Assembly (NCBI GenBank): GCA_934465295.1
Contig: CAKSKU010000008.1
Span: forward strand, 1 to 64,000
Source of the DNA: an uncultured Oscillospiraceae bacterium
Lineage (GTDB): Bacteria > Bacillota > Clostridia > Oscillospirales > Ruminococcaceae
DNA: 64,000 bases
Direction of reading: 5' to 3'
The stretch's first letter is position 1, and each line of letters starts with the position of its first letter. Shown here one piece after another: positions 32,683 through 40,641 of the stretch. Below the pieces are notes generated by a model. The model ran no database searches, was not told where the DNA came from, and was given only the letters and a program-made list of their open reading frames with translations. The position numbers and the translations under genes are program-made.

Positions 32683-32782
32683 TACTAAACACCATTTAAA
32701 ATTTAGAAAAAATCAAGCCGACAATCTCGAATATATTGGATTTCGGCGCAGATTTTTTCCTTTATTTTTTTGGTGTTTAGTA
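32683..32782. repeat. MITE-like palindromic element (copy C, 100 bp)
   Basis: Ends TACTAAACACC (32683-32693) and GGTGTTTAGTA (32772-32782). The core folds into a long hairpin (GAAAAAATC/GATTTTTTC, GCCGA/TCGGC, AATC/GATT). It is about 95% identical to copy D and has the same orientation. Confidence 0.9.
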
Positions 32783-32904
32783 TTATCTATAATAATTATA
32801 TCATTGAACGATAAAGCTTTTTGCATACATCAGAGTATTTTTTGTGAATTTTTCTGTTAAAGTGGCTGATATAATCAATTCCGAAATTTTGTTTGGACAG
32901 CCGC

Positions 32905-32933
32905 TTGACTGAATTTGAAATTTATGGTATAAT
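32905..32933 (+). promoter_or_regulatory. Promoter of the unknown gene pair
   Basis: TTGACT (32905-32910), 17 bases, TATAAT (32928-32933). Confidence 0.78.
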
Positions 32934-33021
32934 ATAATAAATAAGACGGTGCTGCTCGGCACAAGGTAAGCTTTTATTTTGAAATTTTGCTTGAAGCCGC
33001 TTGACTATTATGGGGGGTACA

Positions 33022-33828
33022 ATGACTGATATATATTTTACCAAAGAATTGATTTCCCGAATTGCAAAGGAAGAGCTTGAACTTGTTCATAAGTATGCAG
33101 ACAGCTATGCCGAACTCAAGGCTTCTATTGATACATCGGCGGAGTATGATGTTGTATGGGCGGAGGGTATGGCTGAACCTTACTATATCGGCTACATAAA
33201 TGATATTGAAGAAATGCCGCAGAGAAAGGTTTTTTTAAGAGAACCAAAAAATAAAATGTTTGCCGCAAAGCACCGGTTCAAAAACGGAAAGCCCGTTTAT
33301 TCTGTTTTTTTGAATGAAAAGGGTGAGTGTGCCGCTGAAAAATTTTTCTCGGAGCAGGGCAATATGCGTGTGGGAACGATGTTTCACGGACGAAAGCTGC
33401 ACGGCGTCTCATCGGAGGTTTTTGATGATGACGGAAAGCCCGTATACTACCGTTATACCGAAATAAAAAAGAATATAGGAACTCCTGAACAGATCATCAG
33501 CAAATGCTTCGTTTACGGTTACGAGGACGGTTGTATCACGTCGGCTCAGTGCATAGATTCTTTTGACATAACAAAGGAAATTACATTATATGACGAGCCG
33601 ATATATAATGATTGGCTCAACAGGAGCGTTGAATATAAATTGTCAGTTTCACCGATGAATCCGAATTCTGTTTGTGAATATAGATTTATCTATGGCGAAA
33701 AAGGATATCCTTTGGAGTTTTCACGGACGGAATATAAATACTGCAATGTAAGTACGGGGCAATGGAAAGCTTCCAAAAAGACATTTGAACAGTTTGAAAA
33801 GCTTGGCGTAAAATGGTTTGTAAAATAA
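33022..33828 (+). CDS. Unknown protein, first of a pair
   Basis: This 268-residue soluble protein has no signal peptide or membrane helix. It is rich in aromatic and charged residues in a beta-strand pattern (KPVYSVFLNEKGECAAEKFF, GKPVYYRYTEIKK). I do not recognise a family. ATG 33022 follows a GGGGGG ribosome site and is preferred to the opening at 33001. It is co-transcribed with the next unknown gene (13-base gap), and the two share the phrase style of an extended beta-meander with repeated Asp-Glu-Gly turns. Confidence 0.75.
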   Translation: MTDIYFTKELISRIAKEELELVHKYADSYAELKASIDTSAEYDVVWAEGMAEPYYIGYINDIEEMPQRKVFLREPKNKMFAAKHRFKNGKPVYSVFLNEKGECAAEKFFSEQGNMRVGTMFHGRKLHGVSSEVFDDDGKPVYYRYTEIKKNIGTPEQIISKCFVYGYEDGCITSAQCIDSFDITKEITLYDEPIYNDWLNRSVEYKLSVSPMNPNSVCEYRFIYGEKGYPLEFSRTEYKYCNVSTGQWKASKKTFEQFEKLGVKWFVK

Positions 33829-33841
33829 GGGGAGGACGGCT

Positions 33842-35014
33842 ATGCAAAAAGGCTTTGATGATGAAATATTTGGGGGAAAAAGCCTCTGTGAACTTAGCAG
33901 AGAAGATCTGATCGAATTCGGAGAGCGTGAAGAACAAAGCTGTCGGGAGATAATGAGCAGGTATTCACTCAAAGAGGAGGAGCTTGAGGTACATATATCG
34001 AGCCGAACCAAAAGAACAGAGTACAGCACCTGCAAGGGAATAACACTCAACCGCGGCATATATCACCCGGGAGATGGATTTGAGCTTGCCGTTTCAAACA
34101 TCGGCAGGGGACATAAACTCAAAAAAGCTCCCGATGGCGGCGGAGAGTATTATTATTGCTTCTGCTTTGACGAAAATGATGAGCTGCTTTGTGCCGAAAA
34201 GTATGAAGGCAAAGGAATTATCCAACGGGAATATATCATTCATGAAAACGGCAGGGAATACGGGCTTATTTTTCAATGGAGCGGACTTGAAAATATATAT
34301 GCTGCCGAATATAACGGCGGACAATTGAAATATACATACCACTATGACAAGTACAGCAGGCATATCTCTGATGTCTGCTTATACGATTATGACGAAAACG
34401 GCAGGCGAAGCACGGTCGGCATTGTTTTTAATTTCGTAAATCAGATGTGCAGGCTTGATCTGTATAATTATGAATATGACGAGCTTGGCAATTTGCTGGG
34501 ACTTCGTTGTGGATCGGGGCATTTCATCTCGGTCAAGGGCAAGCATGCACGAAAATATATAACCGCCGCCAAGACAGCAGAGGCAATGAAGAAAGTCTTG
34601 TCCGAATGGGGAGAATTTCCCGATGATGTGTATGCTTTATCCGTATATTATGAAGATAACGAATCAAACGGAACATCGGCTTTTCATCTTGGCTTTAACA
34701 CGGAAGAAGCGGCAGGCGGCTTTGATGCTGACGATGAAGTACGCTGGAATTATGCATTCTGGCTCCAGAACGAAAAGCCGCTTTTCGATGACAGCGTTTA
34801 TGTTCGGAACATCGAAAACTGCGGTTCATTGGCTGTGCTTGCAAATGCGGTGAAACAGCTCCACAGCTTCGGCATTATTACCGAGATATTCGGACGTGAG
34901 CTTCCCGTTATAATACACGAGCTTGAATATTATCCCGAAATTGCCGAATACAACATAAAGGCAAACGGAAAACAGCTTCTGCCGAAGGAATTTATTGAGT
35001 TTTGCGGCTGTTAA
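33842..35014 (+). CDS. Unknown protein with YD-like strands, second of a pair
   Basis: This 390-residue cytoplasmic-looking protein has an N-terminal acidic helix region, then a beta-rich middle with units reminiscent of YD/RHS strands (YTYHYDKYSRHISDVCLYDY, then YNYEYDELGNLLGLRCGSG) and a C-terminal alpha/beta part. The YD resemblance is weak and may reflect composition only. GGGGAGGACGG precedes ATG 33842. The pair has its own promoter, a MITE copy upstream and a MITE remnant downstream. No function is proposed. Confidence 0.75.
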   Translation: MQKGFDDEIFGGKSLCELSREDLIEFGEREEQSCREIMSRYSLKEEELEVHISSRTKRTEYSTCKGITLNRGIYHPGDGFELAVSNIGRGHKLKKAPDGGGEYYYCFCFDENDELLCAEKYEGKGIIQREYIIHENGREYGLIFQWSGLENIYAAEYNGGQLKYTYHYDKYSRHISDVCLYDYDENGRRSTVGIVFNFVNQMCRLDLYNYEYDELGNLLGLRCGSGHFISVKGKHARKYITAAKTAEAMKKVLSEWGEFPDDVYALSVYYEDNESNGTSAFHLGFNTEEAAGGFDADDEVRWNYAFWLQNEKPLFDDSVYVRNIENCGSLAVLANAVKQLHSFGIITEIFGRELPVIIHELEYYPEIAEYNIKANGKQLLPKEFIEFCGC

Positions 35015-35062
35015 GAAGCTGTTGAAAACAGGTTTATATGGCGTTTGAAGTATTAGTATAAG
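35015..35062. repeat. MITE-like remnant (copy F)
   Basis: GAAGCTGTTGAAAACAGG (35015-35032) and TTTATATGGCG form the reverse complement of the long loop of copy B (ATATAAACCTGTTTTCAACAG). GTATTAGTATA (35051-35061) resembles the element end. Only one arm and the loop remain. Confidence 0.55.
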
Positions 35063-35081
35063 AAAGTTCTGTCAAAAAAAT

Positions 35082-35117
35082 GCGTTACCTTTTGCAATGC
35101 AGGAGGTAACGCTTTTT
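35082..35117. terminator. Terminator between convergent genes
   Basis: GCGTTACCT (35082-35090) pairs with AGGTAACGC (35104-35112), followed by TTTTT. Confidence 0.85.
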
Positions 35118-35132
35118 AATTTTAACAGATAG

Positions 35133-37757
35133 TTATTCAGCTTCCCTAAGCCGCTCAACTATCGATCTTTTTGAAGCAAAGCTGTACGTTATCAGCGGCA
35201 GAACAATGCCAAGCACCGTGAAAAGCGGAAGCGCAATAAGTATCGGCAGAACGGTGAATTTGTAGCTGAAAAACCAGAACATACTCTCGAGCAGTTTTGC
35301 AATGAGCGGACTGAACATAAGGCTGAGAAGAAGTGCCGAAACAGCCGCACCGAGCGCATAGAAAAGCCCCTCATAAACGAGCATTTTCTCCAGTTGCTTT
35401 CCCGTCATTCCGACCGACTGAAGCACCGCAAATTCACGCTGTCTTGCGAATATGCCCGTCAGAACGGCATTGAGAAAGTTCAGTATGCCGACAAGTCCCG
35501 TGATGAAGCTCAGCGCACTGCCCATAATAACAAACATACTGCGGAAACCGTCGAACTCCGCTTTGTAAGTCGCCTTGCTCTCATAGTCAAGCTCGGGCAT
35601 CGTTTTCTGTGTAAGCTCCGACATAAAATCCTCGCACTGTTCGTCTGTGCCGCCGGGAACATCAAAGGCATAATACATTATCTCCGCCGTTTTGCTGTCT
35701 GCCTTGAACTGCTCCGCACCGAGGACAAACTGATCTGCGCCGTAATAGCGGTAGCTGAGATTGTGCGGAACATCGACCAGTGCCGCAACCTCATATTCAA
35801 TCTCCCTGTACTCCTTTGGGCGATACGAAAACGGCGCATTATCGGGAATTTCACCCGTGTAGATCTCTCCCGTTTCGGAATTGTAATATTCAAGCACGGA
35901 AACATAGCGAAGCTTTACCTTGTCGCCGATTTTTGCCCAATGGCTGTCCTCGTTTATTTTTCCGTAATCATCGGTTGAATACACCGCCGCAATATAATTG
36001 CCCTCGCCGAGCTTCGAGATATCACCCTCGAAAACATTCAGCCTGTCAAGACAGAACTGCTCCATTCCGTAAATATTGGCGTCGCTCTGCAAAAGTCCGC
36101 TGACCCTTTCGGTGCGCTCTACCAAGCTGTTCACGGTTTCCTCATCGTTCCAGCGCCCCATTTGCTGTCTGTACCATTCTTCCGTCACATATTCATAAAC
36201 GACATTTGCCGTGCGGTATGTCCGACCGCCGTCCGTTATATCGATATTTGAAGCAATATATCCGACAGTGTCCTCCGACAGCGGCTCTCCCGACGGGTCA
36301 AAACGGAAATAGGAAGCGTCACCAACAATGTAATCGGCAAGTGCCCTGTCGGAAATATATTTGTCCATATCAAAACCGTTTGTGAAAATAAATGTCACAC
36401 AGAGCAGTACGACCGACAATGACATCGAAGCTATCGTTACAGTGGTCTTGCTCCTGCTCCTGCCGAGATTTGCGGCAGCCATTCTAAGCAGAGATGCACC
36501 TTTGGTTGATTTTCGTACAGCTCTTTTTATGCTGCCGCCCTCGGTGTATCGGACAGCTTCGATAGGGGAGACCCTTGAAGCTGTTCTTGCAGGCTTCATG
36601 CAGGAGATGAACACCGTCGCAAGCGAGAAAACAGCCGCACCTGCAAATATCACAGGACTTGCCGAGACCGCCTCGCCAACGCCGTTGAGCTGCTCCATAA
36701 CAACGGGCGTAAGCACAGAACCGCACAGCCACCCGAGAATAAGCCCCGACGGTATTCCGACTGCCGAAAGGGTCAAAGCTTCAATGTACACCATGCGTTT
36801 TATCTGCCGACCCGTTGTGCCTATCGTTTTCAGCAGACCATAGCGGCGGATATCATTTGAAACGGAGATGTTGAACACGTTGTAGATTATGAGATATCCC
36901 GTGAAGATTATCAGCACAAGAGCCGCCGCAATTGCAAGTATGGAAGGGGCGTCTATATTTTCCGAAAGCTGCGCCGAAACATAGCCCCAGTTCACGCCTA
37001 TCGCAATATAGTTATCGCCCTGCTCTTGGCTCTGATAGCCGTGCCGTGCAAGGATATCGGTTAGATCCTCTTCGATATGAGCCTTGCTTTTCAGCATAAC
37101 GTCCATATTGTAGCTGCCCGTCATACCGTCCTCGCCCGTTGTGCCGAGCTTTGCGAAAATTTCCTCCGCACGGCTCTCGGGGATAAGAATATTGCTTGCA
37201 ACAGCCGCATCATCGTGCTTCCACCGACCGCAGAGGGTGAAGCTCTCGGTGGTCTCCTTGCCGTCAACCATAAATGTGACAGTAAATTCCGCACCTATCT
37301 TTGGCTCAATTCCGAGCAGCGAAAGAACCTTGTCGTCAGCGGCGGCTTCGTTGGTGTTCTCCGCAGGCAAGCGACCCTCCTCGGGCGTGCAGAACAGCCA
37401 TTTTGCGGCATTTTTATCGCAGTAGCTTATCTCGACCTGATCCTTGTTGAAAGGCACGTCCTTTGGCATACCCACAAAGCGGCGCAGGGCATATTCCCTG
37501 ATGAGCGGGTCGCCCTTCAGCTCGTCGAACTGTTCTTCCGTAAGATATTTGAAACCGCCGTGAGCATATCCGCCGACCTGACGGAAATTCGACTTCTCAA
37601 ATCCGTTTACTATCGACATTACTATCGTAAAAAGCGAGGTGAACATTATCGTCGTGAGCGCAATGGAAATGATCGCAATGATGTTCCTCTGCCTTGCCGC
37701 CTTAAGGCTTCTTATACTTAAGCGGCGTATGCATTTTCCGTTTGAAACATTCATCAT
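35133..37757 (-). CDS. ABC exporter permease (FtsX/MacB type)
   Basis: This 874-residue permease has an N-terminal helix (IIAIISIALTTIMFTSLF), a first extracytoplasmic domain (about 60-260), an FtsX domain with three helices (about 270-390), a second N-terminal-type helix near 430, a second extracytoplasmic domain (about 450-730) and a C-terminal FtsX domain (about 745-870). Such double-FtsX permeases pair with a MacB/LolD-type ATPase to export or sense peptides and lipids. Its start overlaps the ATPase stop (ATGATG/TGA). It is the last gene of the RR-HK-ATPase-permease group, suggesting a cell-envelope stress or antimicrobial-peptide module. Confidence 0.92.
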   Translation of the reverse strand: MMNVSNGKCIRRLSIRSLKAARQRNIIAIISIALTTIMFTSLFTIVMSIVNGFEKSNFRQVGGYAHGGFKYLTEEQFDELKGDPLIREYALRRFVGMPKDVPFNKDQVEISYCDKNAAKWLFCTPEEGRLPAENTNEAAADDKVLSLLGIEPKIGAEFTVTFMVDGKETTESFTLCGRWKHDDAAVASNILIPESRAEEIFAKLGTTGEDGMTGSYNMDVMLKSKAHIEEDLTDILARHGYQSQEQGDNYIAIGVNWGYVSAQLSENIDAPSILAIAAALVLIIFTGYLIIYNVFNISVSNDIRRYGLLKTIGTTGRQIKRMVYIEALTLSAVGIPSGLILGWLCGSVLTPVVMEQLNGVGEAVSASPVIFAGAAVFSLATVFISCMKPARTASRVSPIEAVRYTEGGSIKRAVRKSTKGASLLRMAAANLGRSRSKTTVTIASMSLSVVLLCVTFIFTNGFDMDKYISDRALADYIVGDASYFRFDPSGEPLSEDTVGYIASNIDITDGGRTYRTANVVYEYVTEEWYRQQMGRWNDEETVNSLVERTERVSGLLQSDANIYGMEQFCLDRLNVFEGDISKLGEGNYIAAVYSTDDYGKINEDSHWAKIGDKVKLRYVSVLEYYNSETGEIYTGEIPDNAPFSYRPKEYREIEYEVAALVDVPHNLSYRYYGADQFVLGAEQFKADSKTAEIMYYAFDVPGGTDEQCEDFMSELTQKTMPELDYESKATYKAEFDGFRSMFVIMGSALSFITGLVGILNFLNAVLTGIFARQREFAVLQSVGMTGKQLEKMLVYEGLFYALGAAVSALLLSLMFSPLIAKLLESMFWFFSYKFTVLPILIALPLFTVLGIVLPLITYSFASKRSIVERLREAE

Positions 37758-38431
37758 TCTCCGCTCCTTGTCACTATCCTGCCGTCCTCAATGCGGATTA
37801 TCCTGTCCGCAAGCTGTGCTATTTCCTCATTGTGGGTTATCATTACCATTGTCTGCGAAAACTTTTGGCTCGTTATTTTGAGAAGCCCGAGAACGTCCTG
37901 CGAGGTCTTGCTGTCGAGGTTTCCCGTAGGCTCGTCCGCAAGGATTATCGCAGGCTTTGAAGCAAGCGCACGGGCAATGGCAACTCTCTGCTGCTGACCG
38001 CCCGAAAGGTTGTTGGGGAGATTTTGAAGCTTGTTCGCAAGCCCGAGCGTATCGATAATGCCGTCAATGTATTTTTCATCGGGCGTTCCGCCGTCAAGCT
38101 GAACGGGGAGAACGATGTTCTCATAAACATTCAGCACGGGAACAAGGTTGTAATTCTGAAAAACGAAGCCTATTTTTCTCCTGCGGAATATGGTGAGTTC
38201 CTCATCCGAGAGTGAGAAAATGTCCTTGCCGTCAACCTCGACCCTGCCAGAAGTCGGTCTGTCCAAGCCGCCGAGCATATGGAGCAAGGTAGATTTTCCG
38301 CTGCCCGATGTTCCGACAATAGCGGCAAATTCTCCCCGCTCTATCGAAAGGTCTATCCCGTCCAGTGCGTGGACTGTATTTTCGCCGCTGCCATAGGTCT
38401 TGCGCAGATCGGTCGTTGATAATACCGTCAT
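37754..38431 (-). CDS. ABC exporter ATPase (MacB/LolD type)
   Basis: This 225-residue ATPase has Walker A VGTSGSGKSTLLHML, Q-loop GFVFQNYNLVPVL, signature LSGGQQQRVAIARAL, Walker B AIILADEPTGNLDSKT and H-loop MVMITHNEEIA. ATG 38431 follows GGAGG. The opening at 38494 lies inside the attenuator hairpin and is rejected. It is coupled to the downstream permease by a four-base overlap. Confidence 0.95.
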   Translation of the reverse strand: MTVLSTTDLRKTYGSGENTVHALDGIDLSIERGEFAAIVGTSGSGKSTLLHMLGGLDRPTSGRVEVDGKDIFSLSDEELTIFRRRKIGFVFQNYNLVPVLNVYENIVLPVQLDGGTPDEKYIDGIIDTLGLANKLQNLPNNLSGGQQQRVAIARALASKPAIILADEPTGNLDSKTSQDVLGLLKITSQKFSQTMVMITHNEEIAQLADRIIRIEDGRIVTRSGE

Positions 38432-38442
38432 AAAGTACCTCC

Positions 38443-38482
38443 AAAAAAATCTGTATTGCAGAAATTCCTTCCTGCAATACAG
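38443..38482 (-). terminator. Attenuator/terminator before the ABC genes
   Basis: On the minus strand CTGTATTGCAG (38482-38472) pairs with CTGCAATACAG (38461-38451), followed by ATTTTTTT (38450-38443). It lies between the kinase gene and the ribosome site of the ATPase gene, so expression of the exporter would require read-through or its own initiation. Confidence 0.85.
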
Positions 38483-38548
38483 ATCATAACACACAAATCT
38501 TTCTCAATTCTTTCCCCCAAAAAAACAATTCTAACAGTTTTGAAAGAA

Positions 38549-39451
38549 TTATCTCTGAAAGAATAAAGAAAACGCCGTACCTTTGCCAAACTCGGACGAG
38601 ACCTTGATGTATCCGCCGCAGCCGTTCACTATCTCCCTTGCAAGGTACAGACCAACGCCGATGCCGTCCTTTTGTGACACGGACGGGGAGCGGTAAAAGC
38701 GTGTGAAGATCTTTCCCTGTTCTTCCTCGGCAATGCCCTGTCCGCTGTCGGAAATTACGACCGAGCAGAACATTTCATACTCCTTAACGCTTATCGTCAC
38801 AAAGCCGCTGTTGGTATATTTTATCGCATTGTCAACAATGTTTCCGATAGCCTCGGAACACCATTTTTCATCAAAAACAGCCTGCGCTTCCGTCGGCTCT
38901 AAGGTTAAATGAAGCCCCTTTTCCTCCGCCTTGGGCAAATACTGCCGATATATTTTTTCAAGCATCGGCATAAGCTCTTCCTTTGTCGGCGACAGCGTGA
39001 AAACTCCCGTTTCGAGCCGTGAAAGCTTCACCAGCGTGATTATGAGGAACGAAAGTCTTTCAGCCTGAACCGCCGTTTCCTCCGCACACATCCGAGCCTG
39101 CTCGTTAAGCTCCTGCTCCTTTAAAAGCTCGGTGTAAAGCAGGATATTTGCGATAGGCGTTTTCGTCTGATGCGAAATATCGGAGATAAGCTCCTTTATC
39201 CGTGTTTTTTCAGACGTAACATTCCTTGCCGAAAGCTCCGAAGCCGAAAGATATCCCGCAAGCTTAGCTTCGACCGATGAAAGCATACTTTCGTCAATAT
39301 TTTCCTCGGTAAAAGTCCCGTTTATGGCTTTGTCTATCATCCTGTCGAGCGAGCGAATGATCTTCACGGTTCGCCAACGGTAAATTATAATTGCAGTAAC
39401 CGCCGTGACAATGCATATCAAAGCGATGATGACTAAGATCTGATCATTCAT
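38549..39451 (-). CDS. Sensor histidine kinase with minimal sensor
   Basis: This 300-residue kinase has one clear N-terminal membrane helix (residues 5-24) and no real extracytoplasmic domain. DHp motif SDISHQTKTPIANILLYTE (phospho-His) and HATPase motifs (IGNIVDNAIKYTN, DSGQGI, GIGVGLYLAREI) are intact. Kinases of this type often rely on an ABC transporter as the real sensor. The ATPase and permease genes downstream fit that model. Its start overlaps the regulator stop by eight bases. Confidence 0.92.
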   Translation of the reverse strand: MNDQILVIIALICIVTAVTAIIIYRWRTVKIIRSLDRMIDKAINGTFTEENIDESMLSSVEAKLAGYLSASELSARNVTSEKTRIKELISDISHQTKTPIANILLYTELLKEQELNEQARMCAEETAVQAERLSFLIITLVKLSRLETGVFTLSPTKEELMPMLEKIYRQYLPKAEEKGLHLTLEPTEAQAVFDEKWCSEAIGNIVDNAIKYTNSGFVTISVKEYEMFCSVVISDSGQGIAEEEQGKIFTRFYRSPSVSQKDGIGVGLYLAREIVNGCGGYIKVSSEFGKGTAFSLFFQR

Positions 39452-40115
39452 TTTCTTCCGCCCACATATAACCGATACCGTAAACGGTCTTTATCCTTTT
39501 CTGTGCACCAAGCTTGCTTCGCAGACGGTTCACCGCCACGGAGAGCGCATTTTCGTCAACATATTCCGCTCCGTCCGTCCATATCCGGTCGATAAGCTTT
39601 TCACGGGGAAGCGTTATGCCTGCATTATCGGTAAGTATTCGCAGAAGCTTCTGCTCCGTCACACTGAGGTCGGTCTGAACGCCGCTCACGGTGAAAAGCA
39701 TACGTTCAAAATCGAAAACGTACTCTCCGCAGATGTATTTTCCGTTTACGCAGCTTCCCACTCTGCGAAGCTGAGTGTTTACCCTCGCACGAAGCACCGC
39801 AAGACTGAAAGGCTTGGTTATGTAATCATCTGCGCCCGATTCAAGTCCTGAAACGATATCCGATTCAAGGTCGTTCGCCGTAAGGATTATCACGGGATAA
39901 CCATATTCTTTTTTCAGAAAAGGAAGAAAATCGAACCCATTCCCGTCGGGCAGGTTTATGTCAAGCAGCACTAATGAAAAGCTGTGTGCCGCAAGCACAG
40001 TTCTTGCAGTTTTCAGATTTTCGGCAGCTTCCGTGACCGTGTCATCACTGTTCAACGCCCTGCATAACCCAGCCGAGAGCGCTCGGTCGTCCTCTATTAT
40101 CAGTATTCGTTTCAT
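39444..40115 (-). CDS. OmpR-family response regulator
   Basis: This 223-residue regulator has receiver motifs (ILIIEDDRALS, phospho-Asp in LVLLDINLPDGNG, Lys in YITKPFSLAVL) and a C-terminal winged helix (LSVTEQKLLRILTDNAG, VDENALSVAVNRLRSKL, VYGIGYMW). ATG 40115 after GGCGGAGAAA is preferred to the opening at 40178, which has no ribosome site. It is the first gene of the sensor-exporter group. Confidence 0.94.
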   Translation of the reverse strand: MKRILIIEDDRALSAGLCRALNSDDTVTEAAENLKTARTVLAAHSFSLVLLDINLPDGNGFDFLPFLKKEYGYPVIILTANDLESDIVSGLESGADDYITKPFSLAVLRARVNTQLRRVGSCVNGKYICGEYVFDFERMLFTVSGVQTDLSVTEQKLLRILTDNAGITLPREKLIDRIWTDGAEYVDENALSVAVNRLRSKLGAQKRIKTVYGIGYMWAEENE

Positions 40116-40195
40116 TTTCTCCGCCTTTATATTTTTGCTCGATTGGAGGAAAGCCCGTCGCAGTTTGCAGGCTTTCATCCATACATTTTTATTTA

Positions 40196-40224
40196 ATTAT
40201 AATCTCCAAAGTCTGAACTGTCAA
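40196..40224 (-). promoter_or_regulatory. Promoter of the sensor-exporter operon
   Basis: On the minus strand perfect TTGACA (40224-40219), 17 bases, perfect TATAAT (40201-40196). Confidence 0.85.
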
Positions 40225-40360
40225 GCGGTTAGTTGGTTATCTGATTTTGTGGTGAAAAATTATGTCACATTGCCGCTCATATTGTGTTGAAACTTCAAAT
40301 CCACTCACTTCGTTCGTTGATTTTCGCTTCAAGGATAGTTAGTTTTAGGAAAAAAGAATT

Positions 40361-40440
40361 GGCGCAATTCACATTTTTAGGTTTACAAAACTTGATTTCT
40401 AATAGTTCGTTCTCCATTATTTTTGTGAATTGCGCCTTTT
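40361..40440. other. 13-bp perfect inverted repeat enclosing 50 bases
   Basis: GGCGCAATTCACA (40361-40373) and TGTGAATTGCGCC (40424-40436) are exact complements, followed by TTTT. On the plus strand this is a terminator shape with an unusually long loop, but no plus-strand gene precedes it. It may be a small palindromic element or the end of a small RNA. Confidence 0.5.
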
Positions 40441-40497
40441 TATTTGCTACTGATTTCGCTATTGCAATAATGCATTAACTGTTAGTTTAAGGAGTTT

Positions 40498-40573
40498 CGC
40501 TTCTGCGGAAGCGACCAAGGGCTTCCGCCCTCTGGACACCTGACGAGCTGTGCTCAGCGTGCTAAGTTTAGCA
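40498..40573. other. Cluster of four short hairpins
   Basis: CGCTTC-TGCG-GAAGCG (40498-40513), GGGC-TTCC-GCCC (40519-40530), GCTG-TGCT-CAGC (40547-40558) and TGCTAA-GT-TTAGCA (40560-40573) follow each other in a 525-base region without a gene. Composition is richer in G+C than the flanks. It may be a remnant of a mobile or structured element. I cannot name it. Confidence 0.45.
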
Positions 40574-40641
40574 TGACCAGCTGGTTGGCTTCGCAGCTTC
40601 CGACAAATGTTAGCTCCGCAAATAATTCCGAATTTAAAAAA

